This document shows, one piece after another, positions 36,746 through 49,871 of a stretch of 64,000 bases of DNA. The position numbers were made by a program, and so were the translations under genes. This DNA is from Cristatella mucedo. Lineage: Eukaryota > Bryozoa > Phylactolaemata > Cristatellidae. The notes under the pieces are model-generated. The model made no database searches and had not been told where the DNA came from. It saw only the letters and a list, made by a program, of their open reading frames with translations. The stretch lies in assembly GCA_009760855.2 (NCBI GenBank), contig WPIO01000062.1:1336001-1400000 (forward strand). The letters are read 5' to 3'. The first letter of the stretch is position 1, and every line of letters starts with the position of its first letter.

Positions 36746-39599
36746 ACCTGAAGCTCGCAATACGCTAACGCTAACGACATGGACGCGCTCGATATTCTGC
36801 ACGCAGCGCTAACGGTCGTGCCGTTATAAAAAAAAGCACACACAATAGCCTGCATATTAAGGCTGATACAGCGAGTGACTTCCAACAGACTCGTTTGCAA
36901 GCCCACAGCAGCTCACGCTCAGTGCTAGGACTCACCGACCAGTAGACCGTTACTCCAAACGAGTGACTATTGTCAGGCCTCTTCACGAATGCATCTACAA
37001 TACCAGCTACAACACCAGCTACAACGCAGCAAGCTCGGCTAACGCGACCTAGTCGACCTCCAACGTAGCAACGGGAGGAGCATGCTGCACTATCAACAAG
37101 GCCCACGCCTTATATAATAGTCCGGTCGTAAATCACACCACAATATCGTTCACACATAATCATAAATCGCGCTGCTCGTAAGCTCGCCTTATCGCGACTA
37201 TTTCATAAGCGGCTCTCGTATATAACTCAGCGGCCAAGCTCGCAGTTCTAAATGGCTGGCATTGCAACGTTTTTCTGCTTTCTAAAGTCTACTTCATCTT
37301 TTGAACGCTTCGTAAGCCTCGACGGCCCCTAGGCTACCACTGCACTGTAGCTACGAGTCCGCTACTCGTAGCTACAGTGGAGTGGCGGCGGCTGCAGTAT
37401 CTCAGCTAGCTGGAGCTCCAGCCTCAGAGACGCCTGGGCCAGACGCTCGTGGCTCTCGCTGCCCGAGCTACCAGAGTGGATCTTGCCGCGGTACTGGTGA
37501 GCCCGTTCCCGTTGGCGCGTTCCGATAGTCTGGCGCCGCTTTAATGACTGTCCAGACTACTCGTCCTGAAACCTTGCACGGGCCCCCTCGGCGCGGCGCC
37601 GTGAGCTCGGCTGCATCTGAGCAACCCACCGATTCGTACCGCTGCTATCAAAGGTACACATCCCGCCACCTCCACCAGTGGGCAGGCGATGGCCAGTTAG
37701 AGGGCGGTAAAGCTACTTCCGGTCATTAAGAGTCTTTAAGGCAGGGAGTTATATTGTTCCTGACAGTGGCTACGCCTACACGAAACCGATACGCTTTTTA
37801 GCTGTGGTATCGGCGGTCCCATTCACGGCTTCGGCTAGGAGAAGTAAACATTCCTTCCTCGTACCAACCCCGGCTCTTTTGACGCGAGCAGACAATAATC
37901 GACGCGCGGGTGCTTTCACCGAGCCTTAGCACGCGCATTTGTGGCCGACCATCCGTGGGCTGCTCAGCAGGCGGCAGTGACGCCAGTGCAAAAGACTTGC
38001 GGCCGCTGGTGAGGCGAGGAGAGCTGACGGATGAGCAGAAACCCAGTGCTGCGCCCGACCTTCTGTGCCATAGGCGAGGACTTTCCCGGATAGGCAGCTG
38101 CGCTCGCGCCAGTCGCAGAGGAGGGCGGCCGGCCGATAGCGGACGACTCTCTTCTGCTGGGCCTGCAACAAAATGCCCAGGTGAGTGCCTCCGCGGAGCT
38201 CTTCGAGCGAGTCAGTAGCGGGAGGCATCGGCCGGTTGGTTGGATCAGAGGGTGCAGCGTTTCGCCTGCGACCGTTCCTTTACTGCTTCGACTTCTGCAC
38301 GCGATTGTGGTGGGGCCGCTCGCGTATTTATTTGAAAGGTCGAGCGCGTGTATAGTCCGATTGCCTGCAAAGGGCCTAGCGGGGCTTTCGGCAGTCAGCA
38401 GTCAGTTCCGGACCCAATCGTGCGCTTTGCTCGCTAGATATGAGTGCCACTCTCTGCAGTATCTAAAGTCTTTCGCCACTAACGAAGCGCGCTCGTAGCG
38501 GTGCCTAGTCCTTGCAGACGCCCGGCAAGTACTTCTGGAGCTGGCGTCTCGAAGCACTGCTGGCGTGAGGCAGATGCTGCTGCTTCGCCATACGCCAGGT
38601 ATTCTGATGGCAGCAGAGTATGGCAACCGTAAAGAGCGTTCACGCTTTCATATCACAAGTCCCTATCCATAGCGTAGATCAGTCTGTTCGATAGCCACAG
38701 AGAGCATCTACATCTGGACAGCACCAGCCATAGAACACAACTGTCTTCGAAGCCCCAAGGTACAACCGGCTAATTAATACAGATGACATCCAGTTCGTAT
38801 ATGCTGTAATTCAAGAGCCGCTAATAATCTCTAATAAAGGCTGTCGTAATCTGGATGACGGAGTTCTCCCAAGTTTCGCTATTATGTAGCGTTGTTGGCC
38901 TGCAGTGAATCGACACACAACTCAACTTGTAGCCTCTGGCTACAGCAGATTACTAGACTACCAACTGTAGCCTCTGCTTTTGGTAGGAGGTTTGCTGCTT
39001 GCCTTTTCTTTTTTTTTGTATCGTCATCTGTTCGAACCGGGTAGGAGCACTGTGGCTAGTTTTAACAATGGGCTGGTCAGAGTCTAGCTATTATCTTTCG
39101 CAAAGGTATAGGCTAGAACCACAGCCATAGTGGGGCGGGTGCAAATCGTGGTCGTGCAGTAAAGGTGCTGGCTTGCTGGCATACAGCTTGAGATGGTGTG
39201 TTGCTGAGGGGCGAGCCTCGATCGTGTTAATTTGTCGGGATTCGAGACTGTCCCCACACCGGGCTTTTCACGTGCAAAGCTCGAAAGCTCAATTTGCCAC
39301 TAGCACTCTCACACACACGGCAGGAGCAACAAGCGGCTTTCGAGCACCCAATCTCGATGTTGTTCTTTCTATTGGGCCGAGTTTGCTCAGCCGCTTTGGC
39401 ATGCCGGGCCATGAAAAGAGCTTCAGACTTGGGACAGATTTATAGTATGCGGGTTGTCATGGGCAGGTGGGCCGGACCTCGTGCTAGCACTGCCCGTAAC
39501 ATAGGCGAGGGAAAGCTCTCGTATCGTCGTATTGTGCTATGCGAAACCTTCAACTCAATTGTCTAGCTGTTATTTCTCGAGTCCTCACTAATAAGACAC
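36746..39599. other. Unassigned, locally GC-rich
   Basis: No gene recognised. Contains a perfect hairpin at 37343-37379. 38650-38770 resembles 42850-42970 (CATAGCGTAGA..AGTCT.TTCGA), marking a further dispersed repeat. Confidence 0.35.
37343..37379. repeat. Perfect 15-bp hairpin
   Basis: Arms CACTGTAGCTACGAG (37343-37357) and CTCGTAGCTACAGTG (37365-37379) around the loop TCCGCTA. Confidence 0.9.
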
Positions 39600-41470
39600 C
39601 TGGACCGTGTACTACGACCAACGGTTACGTGGAAGATCATGATGTCCAACTGTAAAAGTTCGTGTTTAGATTTATCTACTTTGACATGACGGATCTCTGA
39701 TGCCTGAACGGCCAAACTCTCGACTTCACTGTAACTTACAACACCACACTAGCTGATGTTCTGGACGAGTGTGCTCTTTTTACTAAGCACATTGTATGCC
39801 CTCTCCCCGATGTCATACGGTTTACTGAAGACATTAAACAAGCTCGAGTGACTAAGTGTAGGCTCGAGAAAGCATACGAAAGATCCTGACTGACTGATCG
39901 TCGACTGGCATTCGAGGGCAATTGTAGGTCTTATGAATCCGTCCTTGCTAAGGCCAGGTCTAGCTTTTATAAAACATAGTGGAATCACTAGTGCACAATC
40001 TAAAAAGGCTGATTTTCCATCAACCTTCTCCTTAAGAAGTCGAACTCTAGACCATGAGAAATTAGGCAACTTATGCCCAGTCTCCCTACTGCCGTTCCCA
40101 TCAAAGACTCTGTGATGAGTAGTGGCTGACAAGCTAACACTTATATGAACACTTCCAAACCTAGCAAGACAGTTCCAGTCATGTTTTAGAGCTCTAATAA
40201 CTCCGCAGAGTCAATTCTTTTGCAAGTGTATGACGACCTTATCAGGAACCCTGACTCTGGCTGAGTTCTCTACTAGTTCTGCTGGATCTCTCAGCATCAT
40301 TTGATACCACTGAGCATCAAGTCCTTCTTGTGTGGACATGGCTGGCATTGCACTGGAATAGTTTAGGACCCATCTTACCTGGGAGACTTCAGTGCACTGA
40401 TGTCAATGGGCAGTAGTCATCTGAAGTGCCTTTAAAGTATGGGGTATCCCAGGGTTCTGTACTTGGTTTGATTCCCCTTCCCAAAATTTGTGCTCTCCTT
40501 ATTGCCGGTATAATTGCCAAGCACGATTTATGCATTCATAATTATGCAGATGACCTTCCAACACGTTGAACTCTCAACTCCCCTACACCATGTATTGCCG
40601 ATATTCGTACTTGGATGGTAGCAAACTTTCTCGAATTGAATGACGATTAAAACCAAATTATCAACTATGGGCAAACCTTGTGTTACATAGAAATTAGAAA
40701 TCCTAACCCTCACAATGACCTTGACCAGCACATCTTGTAGTATCTTCATACAATTTGGGTATCCTGTAACAAAGTGACCTTTCATTGGATATCGACATCA
40801 GTTCTCAGGTCAAGTCTGCCTACTTTTAGCTACCCATCATTGTAGAATATCAGGTTTGCTTAGATTAGCTTGCCTCAGCCAAGCTGGTCCATGCATTCAT
40901 GACACCCCTTTTCGACTTCTATAACTAATCATTTGTTGGTCTTCTGGCCTCGGCAATAAGGCACTTACAATTGGTGCAATGCTCTGCAGCCAAGCTTTTC
41001 TATCGTGAGCGTTCCTACTGCCACATTGTAACACTTCTCACCAACCTGCACCTGCTTCCCATCAATCAGCATATGGACTTCAAGGTGTTAGCACTCACAT
41101 TTAGGTCCCTTAAGTCTCTTGCTCCGGCCTACCTATTCAAACTCTACTTCCTTATCAGGCTTTTACCTCCACCACCACCCCCCCTGACTCAAGCCACATA
41201 TCTGTGTCTCTAGTGAACTTCTAATCCTTTGGAGTCCATACCTTCAGTTCAATGCTCCCAAAGCCTGAAATGTACGCCCAACCGACGTCTTGACACCCCT
41301 GACTCGAACGAAACTTAAAAAAGGAAGCTAAAAGCACACACATTATACTGTTTGTATTGTCTTTTGTATTGCCTGTATCGCTAACGCTGTGCATGCTATC
41401 ACTCTTCCTTTCTATCATAAGTACAGTTCACTAGAAATAGATTTAGTTTGCTTAGGGGGTCTTTACAATA
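39600..41470 (+). mobile_element. LINE-X copy, long but decayed
   Basis: From the linker upstream of the reverse transcriptase (VLDECALFTKHIV; SYESVLAKARSSFYKT) through RT blocks (LGNLCPVSLLPFPSKTL; LLDLSASFDTTEH; VSQGSVLG; NYADD at about 40543) to the C-terminus (NLHLLPINQHMDFKVLALTF; LAPAYL). Many stops and frameshifts. Endonuclease and ORF1 parts are missing. CR1/L2-like by its C-terminal block. Confidence 0.85.
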
Positions 41471-44310
41471 TCTTGTGGCATTTTCTCAGCTGCTAATAGC
41501 AATCCTGTCAGCCCAGAGCTCTAGTCTGCACCGGCCCTGAAACACTTTCTACGAGTTTTGTTGGTCGAAGTGCTGATCGCATTGAGGCCCTAGCCAAGTA
41601 AATAAGGTACACAATTGAGACTGGTGCCCGTCAATCCACATGGCTCATTTTGACTCAGAGAACGACGGACATCTTTTCTTCCACCATCCCGATTCTGCAG
41701 GCTACAAGTACAGAATCTACGTCGGATTGGGAAATTATCTCTAGCCAATTGAACATCCTTTGTGGGACTGCAGTTATCTGTTTTTACACTTCCCGTTTAA
41801 GCTACCTGGTCTCCTGGTTAGGAACACCCTTCGACATGAAGGTTTACTATAGGACACAATCTTACTGTATCCTTTCCTTACAGACGATTGCATGGTTTGC
41901 TTACTTTGTGGTAGTGCATACTTTGCGGCATCAAGATTGAATACCCTACCTTTTCGTACCATCGGCTCTGGACTTTAAGGTAAGCATCACAGTTTAGTCA
42001 GAAGCAGAGACTTTTCACCCGGTATTTGTCTCGGAATTGTTGCTGTCTTAGAGACCACAGGTGGGCCCTGCCCCGGAAATCTCATACCACGGCAGTGGAA
42101 GGGCAGCTATCTTAGCTGTACTGTTGTCCTGTCACCACCGAGTCATGTTCGGATCAAAACATGGACTGTAGAGCCGTGGGCTTTGCTGGCTGTTGGCTGG
42201 GTCAGAACGCCCACTTGTTAGGAATGCAAAGTCTGCCTCGAGATCAAATTCTTCGGTGTCAATACCAAAGGCAAACAAAACCTGCACAGCAGGGGCCATT
42301 AGTTGCTGCAGTCTACAACTATTAGGTCGTATTGAAACCTTATCTGCCGAGCGGCTCGGAGTATGCACCCGTTTTCTCATCAGGTAAGGGTCTGCTCTAA
42401 GATCTGGGTGTTCTGGCTACCATCAACCACACGAATGAATGCTCCATTGCTCGATGGTTAGAGGGTTTTTGTGAAATCCCAGCAAACCTGGCCTCGGAAG
42501 GGGACATATCGTCTTCTATCCTACCATCGTAGACTACAAATATATTTGGTCGTTGCTTGTGCTCTCGGATACTCCTTGATGGTAAATATGAAGGGCGGTT
42601 CGCTGTGCTGAAGGCAACTGATGACTTCATCCTGTTACCAAAAGAGTGTAGCAGCTTCCAGGTCCGGACAAAACTAGGCTGCAAACTATAGCACTCGTAA
42701 CTGTGCTAGTCCCAGCCGATGCACCAACAGCACCAGTCAAGTCCTGAACTTTTGAACAGCACCTAGCGACTTCTAGGGGCATCATCACTCAGTACTCAGG
42801 TACGCCGACAGTATCTGAACACGGCAGGAATGAGGAGCGCCCCCTACCTTAAGCTAGCAAGTCCATACCTATAGCGTAGAGAAGTCTATTCGACAGCTTC
42901 GGAGGATTACAGGCGTCCAGAATCAGCCAGGGCATACAGAAACTCTCGCATGGCTACCAATGCGCCATAGAACTGCCGACTGGCGCAAAGCCTCGGCTGC
43001 AACTTTAGCCTGGATCAACGCCTAGAGCGACTTCTGTCTGGCTCAATGCCTAGAGCTCAGCTCCTGACTGGCTCAATGCCTAGAGCTCAGCTCTTGACTG
43101 GCTTAAAGTCTACAGCACAACTGACACCTATTGCATTACTTCGGCTTTTATGCCACCTAGCCCTAGATTATTGCATAACGTGGTTCGGAACCAAATAATG
43201 GTGGAACCGGGAATACTATCCCAGTGTCCATAACGTGACTGATTTAGAATGCTGCTGGTTCACTCCTTGCATTGTCTCCTTTTTCTCTTCTATGCCTCTG
43301 TGTCTGTCTGTCGGCGTCTGTCTGTCTGTCCGTGTGTCTGTCCATATGTCAACCTTTCAGTCAGTCAGTCAGTCTGTCTATCTAATCTATCTATCTACCG
43401 ACACTCGCGCTCGCACTCACCATTCTCCCCTGCTCCTACTTCCCGTCTCTTTTTTCTCTGTCGCAGCGTTCACCTTCTCACTCTCTTTTTCTCGGTCTCA
43501 GCATTCTCCTTCTCACCTTTTTTCCCTCCCATCCACTTTCTTTCTCGGCTGTCACACCAGTCTCTCCACCTCATTCTTTTGAGTAGATTTTCGTGGCCGA
43601 AAGCTGATATGTAATTGAATCTGTGGCCCTAACAACTACAATTTATCGAATGGCCTCCACCACTTGCAAAACAACAAAGAGCTTAGCTTGGGAGCTAAAT
43701 CAAATGCAGGCACTCTTGTATAAACTATGCCAATTTGTTGCCAATGGCTAGCTACTTAGACCTCCATTAACTACCATTAGGCACCAGAAGATGAAGAATA
43801 GACGACTACGTACTTTGTGCACAGCTGCAGAAGGAGAAATACTTGGAATCAAACGCTGGCTGGGGTGCACCAACCCAGCCCCCCCCTTCTAGCGACTGGC
43901 ACTGGCAGTGGCTCTAGCATCGGCCGGCCAGGCCAGCCGATGCCGAGCTGTCTCATAGCTCGGGGACAGAGTGATGCCTAGAGGGCTTACTCCCAAAGCA
44001 GATTATGTCAGCTTAGCTGAGCAGCTGAGCAAACAGGAGTCTTTGGAGAGTCTGCCAGTGTTGGGCCCGGCTGGCTGCAGCTAGGCCCAAGTGGCCTCGA
44101 TGGCTTCGAGCGCCTCAGGCTGAATGCTTCCATAGGTCACATGCTGCAAGCCGTCGACTTCTGGTTAGGATAGTCGATAGTTTCTTTGCGGCATTGATGT
44201 CTCCTCATACTCTCGTGAGTCTAGAAGGTGCTCGAATTGTTGTGAATGGAAAGCCGCATGCATGCTATGAGACTGGCATGCAGGTGCTTGGCAGTACAGG
44301 GCCGTGCAGG
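41471..44310. other. Unassigned
   Basis: No gene recognised. Imperfect tandem copies of about 29 bp (GGCTCAATGCCTAGAGCTCA) lie at 43028-43115, CTGT and ATCT tetranucleotide runs at 43300-43400, and a pyrimidine-rich stretch at 43430-43580. Confidence 0.4.
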
Positions 44311-44316
44311 TCAAAA

Positions 44317-44320
<4 letters not shown>

Positions 44321-44353
<33 letters not shown>

Positions 44354-44480
44354 GAGAGACAGAGAGAGTGAGAGACAGAGAGGGAGGGAAGAGAGAGAGA
44401 GAGAGAGAGAGGGAGGGAGGGAGAGATAGAGAGATAGAGTGAGAGAGAGACAGAGAGAGTGAGAGAGAGACAGAGAGAGG

Positions 44481-44536
<56 letters not shown>

Positions 44537-44539
44537 AGG

Positions 44540-44629
<90 letters not shown>

Positions 44630-44645
44630 TTGAGAGAGAGAGAGA
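44321..44645. repeat. (GA)n microsatellite, imperfect
   Basis: About 325 bp of purine repeat, GA with AGAC, GAGGGAGG and GATA interruptions; the longest pure run is in 44546-44624. Confidence 0.97.
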
Positions 44646-45074
44646 GCCCAATCGCCAAGTGAGTTGACTAACTCCAAGGAGAGCTGCTGTCTTTTCTCTT
44701 GGTCTTCAGCAAAACTGCACAAATCCTCTCTCGGGTACTCGTGCTTACATTTCTTGATATTTAGAGCCAAGATCTGTAGTGCATTAAGCTACCGGAGCCA
44801 GCCTAGCAACTGCACTTCTTTCAGTAATTCTGCTGTTGCATGGCTGCAACTGGGAATCTCAGGCTTAGACAAAGCCCTTCTCAATAGCAGACGAGGCAAA
44901 GTAGGTCATGACATAGATTCATTGTTAGTGAGGTTGGGGAGCGTTGCAGCGACGTAAGCTACATGGAGAAAAGCTGCGAAAAGGTGCATTTTTCACACAA
45001 ATTCGATGTCTGACAACATTAACCGATGCAAAACAACACATCGAGTTAATAGTTATTTCTAGACAGACTACTAT

Positions 45075-45240
45075 CCAATATAGGAGCCCTTAGCCTAGGG
45101 GTAAGGTGCTCGCTCTTCACAATCCAGGTCGTGGCTTCGAGTCCTGCTATGGGGATCTTTTATTGCCCTTTGGAAGTGGTTCCCGCGAGTCTCTTCTGCT
45201 GCTATACAAATGAGGCTGTGGAATCAGATAATTTATTTGC
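45075..45240 (+). repeat. SINE-A copy, well preserved
   Basis: A box TAGCCTAGGGGTAAGGTGCT, B box GGCTTCGAGTCCTGCTATGG, body TTTTATTGCCCTTTGGAAGT, tail CTATACAAATGAGGCTGTGG. Confidence 0.9.
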
Positions 45241-47339
45241 TTGTTAAAGCAGCATGTAGGATGAGATTTGCCGTTGTTTGTGCTCTGGGACGTTGGTCCC
45301 ACCATCAACGATTTATCAGGCTACATGTCTATTGTCAATTTGACCGTGTGTCACCGAACCTTTGTTAGTACAAGACTTCAGCTGGGCATAACCAGGATCA
45401 AGCCAAAGAGGGGTCAGATCTGGACCTTGCTCAGGAACGCCAGTCATCATCACTGAGGCACGTTATAGTCCAGTGGCTGTTGCAGCTGATATGACCTGGA
45501 TTCAGCCGAGCTTGGAAGCAGGAGGACACAGTGCACGATCAGAGTCTGGTAGTGAGTGAGTGGTCTTGGCTTCTGGTCATGTGCACAAGTAAATTGCTTG
45601 CTGGTCAAAAGGTAGCATGCAGTCGTCCAAAGGTCAGTAGAGGAAGGAGCTGAAAAGAATCGAAGGTGCACTGAAGAACTGTGATCATTGCACAATGGCA
45701 TTAGCTTTGCTTTCGTGTGCGGTCTGCATTGCTCGGTGATGAGCTGCTGTCCATAAGGAGCTGCTGCTGGCGGTTTCCGAATGCTCGTTCGAACGACAAG
45801 GAGCGACTGCTTCGGACCCTGTCTGCTGCCGTGGCATCAGCGGGTGCTCAAATCTTCTTGAGAGGCCATTCACCTTTTTGCCACCAATCGATCTCGCTCT
45901 TCATGTGTCCCTGTGACAATATCTCTGTCAGCATGCATGCACACTGGCATGCATTTGAGCTGCTTGCTTGCATGACTGCGCTTTCTTCTTTATGCAATGT
46001 CCCATGCTTCGCTTCGCTCTTTGTGCAATGCCCATTGCTCCTTCAACTGCACTGAAATGGTGCAGCAGCAGCAGTAGCTGGTGGTTTATTTATTGACTAG
46101 ACATGAAGCAAAGAAGCAGGCTTGCTTTCTACTTTCTCCAACGACTCACTGCTGCTGCTGCAGCTGGACAGATGGCTGCCTGTGGCAAGCCTGGAGGGGG
46201 GATACAGTCAGAACTACTGGCCGGGTAGACGATTCGATTGGTATAGCTGGCCCAACCAACGGCTGCTGGCCTGTCAGTCCCCCACCCTACGGTGGCCATT
46301 CGGTGTCATGACAATGGAAGCTGCCATCTGTTCCAAATTGCCTTTGTTCTAGTCATGGCCTGCATGGGCATTTCGACCTGCTATAGTGCAGCTTTGATAG
46401 TTTGAGTGTCATTAGGCTGGTTCCTTTGTTTCGGTCGAACCACTCGACTGATGCTCATGGAATACTTTACCCCGGGTCTCAGCCTGTTTGAGGTTCCTGT
46501 CGAGTGGGATCTTGAGAGCTGTGGTCACATGTGAGTCTTGGCAGTGGCTCGGCCTGCACCGGTCTGCTTACCTGCTCAGGCTTCCCTAGCCACCGCCCAG
46601 TCATCGAAGCGAAGCGCTGGTCAACTGCAGCCCCAGTCCCTGGTCGCTCCTGGTCCTGCTTTGAGCTGCCATGGATGCTCACTTAAAATCGGTCGGCAAT
46701 GCAGCCGAGTCGATGGCGAATCCCTGCCGCCGGTGCCTACCGGTAGGCACCGCTGGGCACCGTGTTGCGGCAGTGTGCCTAGCAACGGTGCATGTAGGCA
46801 AGCCTGCTGAAACAAGTAAAATTCAAACGTGAGATGGTCTCGAGATGGGGCAAGCGCAAAGGAGCCAAAGCGTATAATTATATATAGAAGGCGGCGCTCA
46901 GCTGTGGCTCCTTCCTGAGTGAGGATGAGTTGGCTGCCCACAAATGCACTACACGTGTTCGTGCCGGCAGTGGTGGCAGCTAGTTGATGCTCCCGACGGC
47001 GGTGCTGTGGACGAGTTTGCTGGCGAGTGGTGGTGCGATCTGCTGGTTACAGATCAAACAGTGCAGCCAAGAGCTGCTGACCTAGCAATTCGTTATAAGA
47101 GCTCGGGGCTAAGCAGACCGTGATCTCAGATCGTTGTTGGCATAAATTGAAGATAAAATGGTGTTCAGTTGCACCCTAAGCAAACTATTTTCGGGCCGAA
47201 GTCAGCGTCCTGCTGACTACAGCCTTCTGGGGGTGCCGCGCTCTGACAGCCAGATTTTCTCGAAGATCCGTCGGGAAGCCAGCTGCTTGCCGACTGATGG
47301 GTGCACCGACCGAACAGTTGAGAAGAGTTCTAGGACAGG
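45241..47339. other. Unassigned, CTG-rich
   Basis: Several frames of 60-110 codons, none with a recognised domain. Contains a perfect palindrome at 46731-46752. Confidence 0.35.
46731..46752. repeat. Perfect 22-bp palindrome
   Basis: CGGTGCCTACC followed directly by its reverse complement, without a spacer. Confidence 0.9.
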
Positions 47340-48885
47340 ATGGCCCTAGTGATTGGGTGGACTTTGTTAGGCACTCTAGGTAAGGAATACCTAATAGCAG
47401 TAGCTGTGACACCGGAGAGGGGGGCAGTAGTAGCTGCAGTATCGGGGTTCAAGAGGCAGCACTCCACTGAAACTGCTCTCCTCCGTGTTAACAGTGACAT
47501 TCTGTGCAGCAGCTATGACGGGAATGTCTGCCCTAGCTCTGCTAGATCTATCAGCTGCTTTCGATACCATTGATCATGATGTCCTACTTGAACGATTGAG
47601 AACAATGATCGGTCTGGCAGACGAGGCACTGGCGTGGTTTAAATCGTACTTGTCTGATCGCGTTCAATCCATGTCGTGTGGGGAGGGGGTTGGGTCTCAC
47701 CCATGAGACTGGTCACCTTTGGAGTCCCTTAAGGGTCTGTCCTCGGTCCCTTGCAGTTCTCTATTTATACTAAACCTCTGGGAAAAGTGATTAAGGCCCA
47801 TGGAGTAGGATATCACTTTTATGCTGACGATACTCAGCTGTATTTGTCATTCAAACCATCGGAGTCTGCTGCAGCAACTGATAAACTGAACACTTGCCAT
47901 GCCGACATTCGATCTTGGATGTAGGAACATTTCCTGAAACTAAATGACAATAAAACTGAACTGCTGGTCATAGGGCATCCTAAGTGTGTGGCTGGATTAG
48001 AAGGCTTTGCTCTTTTAATAGGGGATGCTGCTGTGCGACCATCACTACATGCTCGAAATTTAGGTGACGTTTTCGACAGCTGCCTAAATTTTAAAAGCTT
48101 CATTCGGAAGACTGCATCTACAGCTAGCCATCACGTCCGATCCCGATCTAAGATAAGGAGCTGTCTTCCACGGTGGCTTGCAAAAAATTCAACTAGCTCC
48201 TTAGTTCTGTCTCGGCTTGATTATTGTAATTCCCTTTTGGCTGGGCTACCAAAAAAGCAACTAGGCCACTATAAATGGCTATAAATATTGCTGCAAGGCT
48301 AGTTTGCAAGTCCTAAAGGTTTGACCACGTGTCTCCTTTGCTAAAAGAGCTAGGATGGCTGGCCGTTGATCAACGGATACAGAACAAAGTTCTTAGGGTG
48401 ACCCACAAGGCCTGCCAAGACTTGGCTCCTCAATACCTAGCTGAACTGCTGCACCAGTTTCAGCCTCTTCTTGGCCTCAGATCCTTTATGGAAAATAAAT
48501 TAGCTGTTCCATTCCTCTGTTTAATGACCGTTGGCGACAGAAGCTTTAGCTCTGCAGGTCCTAGGCTGTGGAACTCGCTTCCACGATTCTTACATTCTTA
48601 TGCAATGACAACTACTCTGCTGCTGCCGACGATGGCTCATCCTTTCCAGCGGTTCCGAGCTGCTACTCCCATGCCTCTCACTACCTCAACTGCTCTTCTG
48701 ACTCTGCTATGCTTCCCACTTTATCTTTGTTGCGTGAGACGAAGTCTGTTGGCTACCGAATGCGTACCGAAAGCTGCTCAGGCTGTGAGTGCGCTATACA
48801 AAACTCTCCTTCGTAACACTCATATAGTCTTTATGGCTTTGTGGAGTTAAAGACAGAGATACATTGCATTACATTACAGTAGCTG
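47340..48885 (+). mobile_element. LINE-Y copy: reverse transcriptase and 3' end
   Basis: 5'-truncated non-LTR retrotransposon. RT blocks: [13 protein letters not shown] (47450), [20 protein letters not shown] (about 47530), [21 protein letters not shown] (47818-47853; catalytic YADD intact), LKLNDNKTELLVIG, RLDYCNSLLAGLPKKQ, HVSPLLKELGWLAVDQRI, GDRSFSSAGPRLWNSLP. A few stops and frameshifts split it, so it is inactive. Ends with GTGGAGTTAAAGACAGAGAT ACATT and an ATTAC run. CR1/L2/RTE-like; the clade cannot be fixed by eye. Confidence 0.92.
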
Positions 48886-48889
48886 CTGC

Positions 48890-48965
48890 AACATCAATGG
48901 CAACATCAGGGCAACATCAGGGCAACATCAGTGGCAACAGCAGGGGCAACATCAGCTGAAACAGC
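48890..48965. repeat. Short minisatellite
   Basis: Units of CAACATCAGGG/CAACATCAATGG repeated about six times directly after the LINE-Y tail. Confidence 0.75.
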
Positions 48966-49870
48966 AGCATCATAGCAGCTTGTGAGGATGCAACCTTGAG
49001 CCCAACCAGTGTCAACATGCCTCTGTTGTATCTGGCTTGCTGATGTTCTGACTTGAGTAATGCACTCACTGGCTGGAGACAGGGATGGAGTGAGAACTGG
49101 TCAGCATTCACACTTGTTTCATCGAAGTGTCATACCACTGCTGACCGGCTCTCTTGAATAGTGCCTTCCTGTTGTTTGGAGCCCAAACTGGAAGCCGGTC
49201 GGCCTCGGGTGGAGGCATTGTGCGGAACGATGGACTGAAGGTGCAGAATTATACATCCACATTGTTCTGGGGCAGCAGTGGTGCGACTTGATTTCCAGAG
49301 CTCTGTTGGCAGACACACTTCCTGTGCAGAGCTGTGTAGCTAGGTCGGCTTGATGCAGTGGCTGCAGTCGTCAAGGGCTGCCAGTATTCAAGAGTGCTTG
49401 TAGTACTCAAACCTGCCACGACCTGTCTGTTTGACGGAAACTGGCCAAAGAAAAGAAACAGCTAGCTGCCAGTGCGCTACTAGCGGTTAGCATCGATAGC
49501 AGGCGAGTACCTGCAATGCTGTGTAAGCTGCTCGGTTGAGCTTTCACTCGATCACTTTGGTAAACAGGAAATAAGATGTTTTTCTGCTTCTTCTATAACC
49601 TAGGCACATGCAGAAGGCAGGCATGCACGAGTCAAAGGGGTGGCCAAGTAGGCCACCTAAGCGGCCTCCATGTTGTGCTTAGTCGGAGCAGCTGTAAATT
49701 TGGGACAAGCTTTTTCTCTATAAGCTGATCTTGTTTGCCCCACTAAGATACAAGATGTAATGGCACTGATTGCACACTCTTATTGGTACAAGCTGGTCGT
49801 ATGTTTACCTACCTTGGCACTGGTCAGTTGGGTGAACCACTCCTTAACTACAGTAGCAGCAATAAAAAGG
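48966..49870. other. Unassigned
   Basis: No gene or repeat recognised. Confidence 0.35.
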
Positions 49871-49871
49871 G

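Noticed and set aside
37990-38170. RRGELTDEQ and, in another frame, GGRPIADDS, recalling IS5-type transposase motifs.
   Set aside because: Only two short words in different frames within GC-rich DNA; no catalytic blocks and no inverted repeats. Probably chance.
44165-44770. 201-codon minus frame reading SLSLSL.
   Set aside because: Mostly the translated (GA)n tract; only its first 45 residues are of interest and are reported separately.
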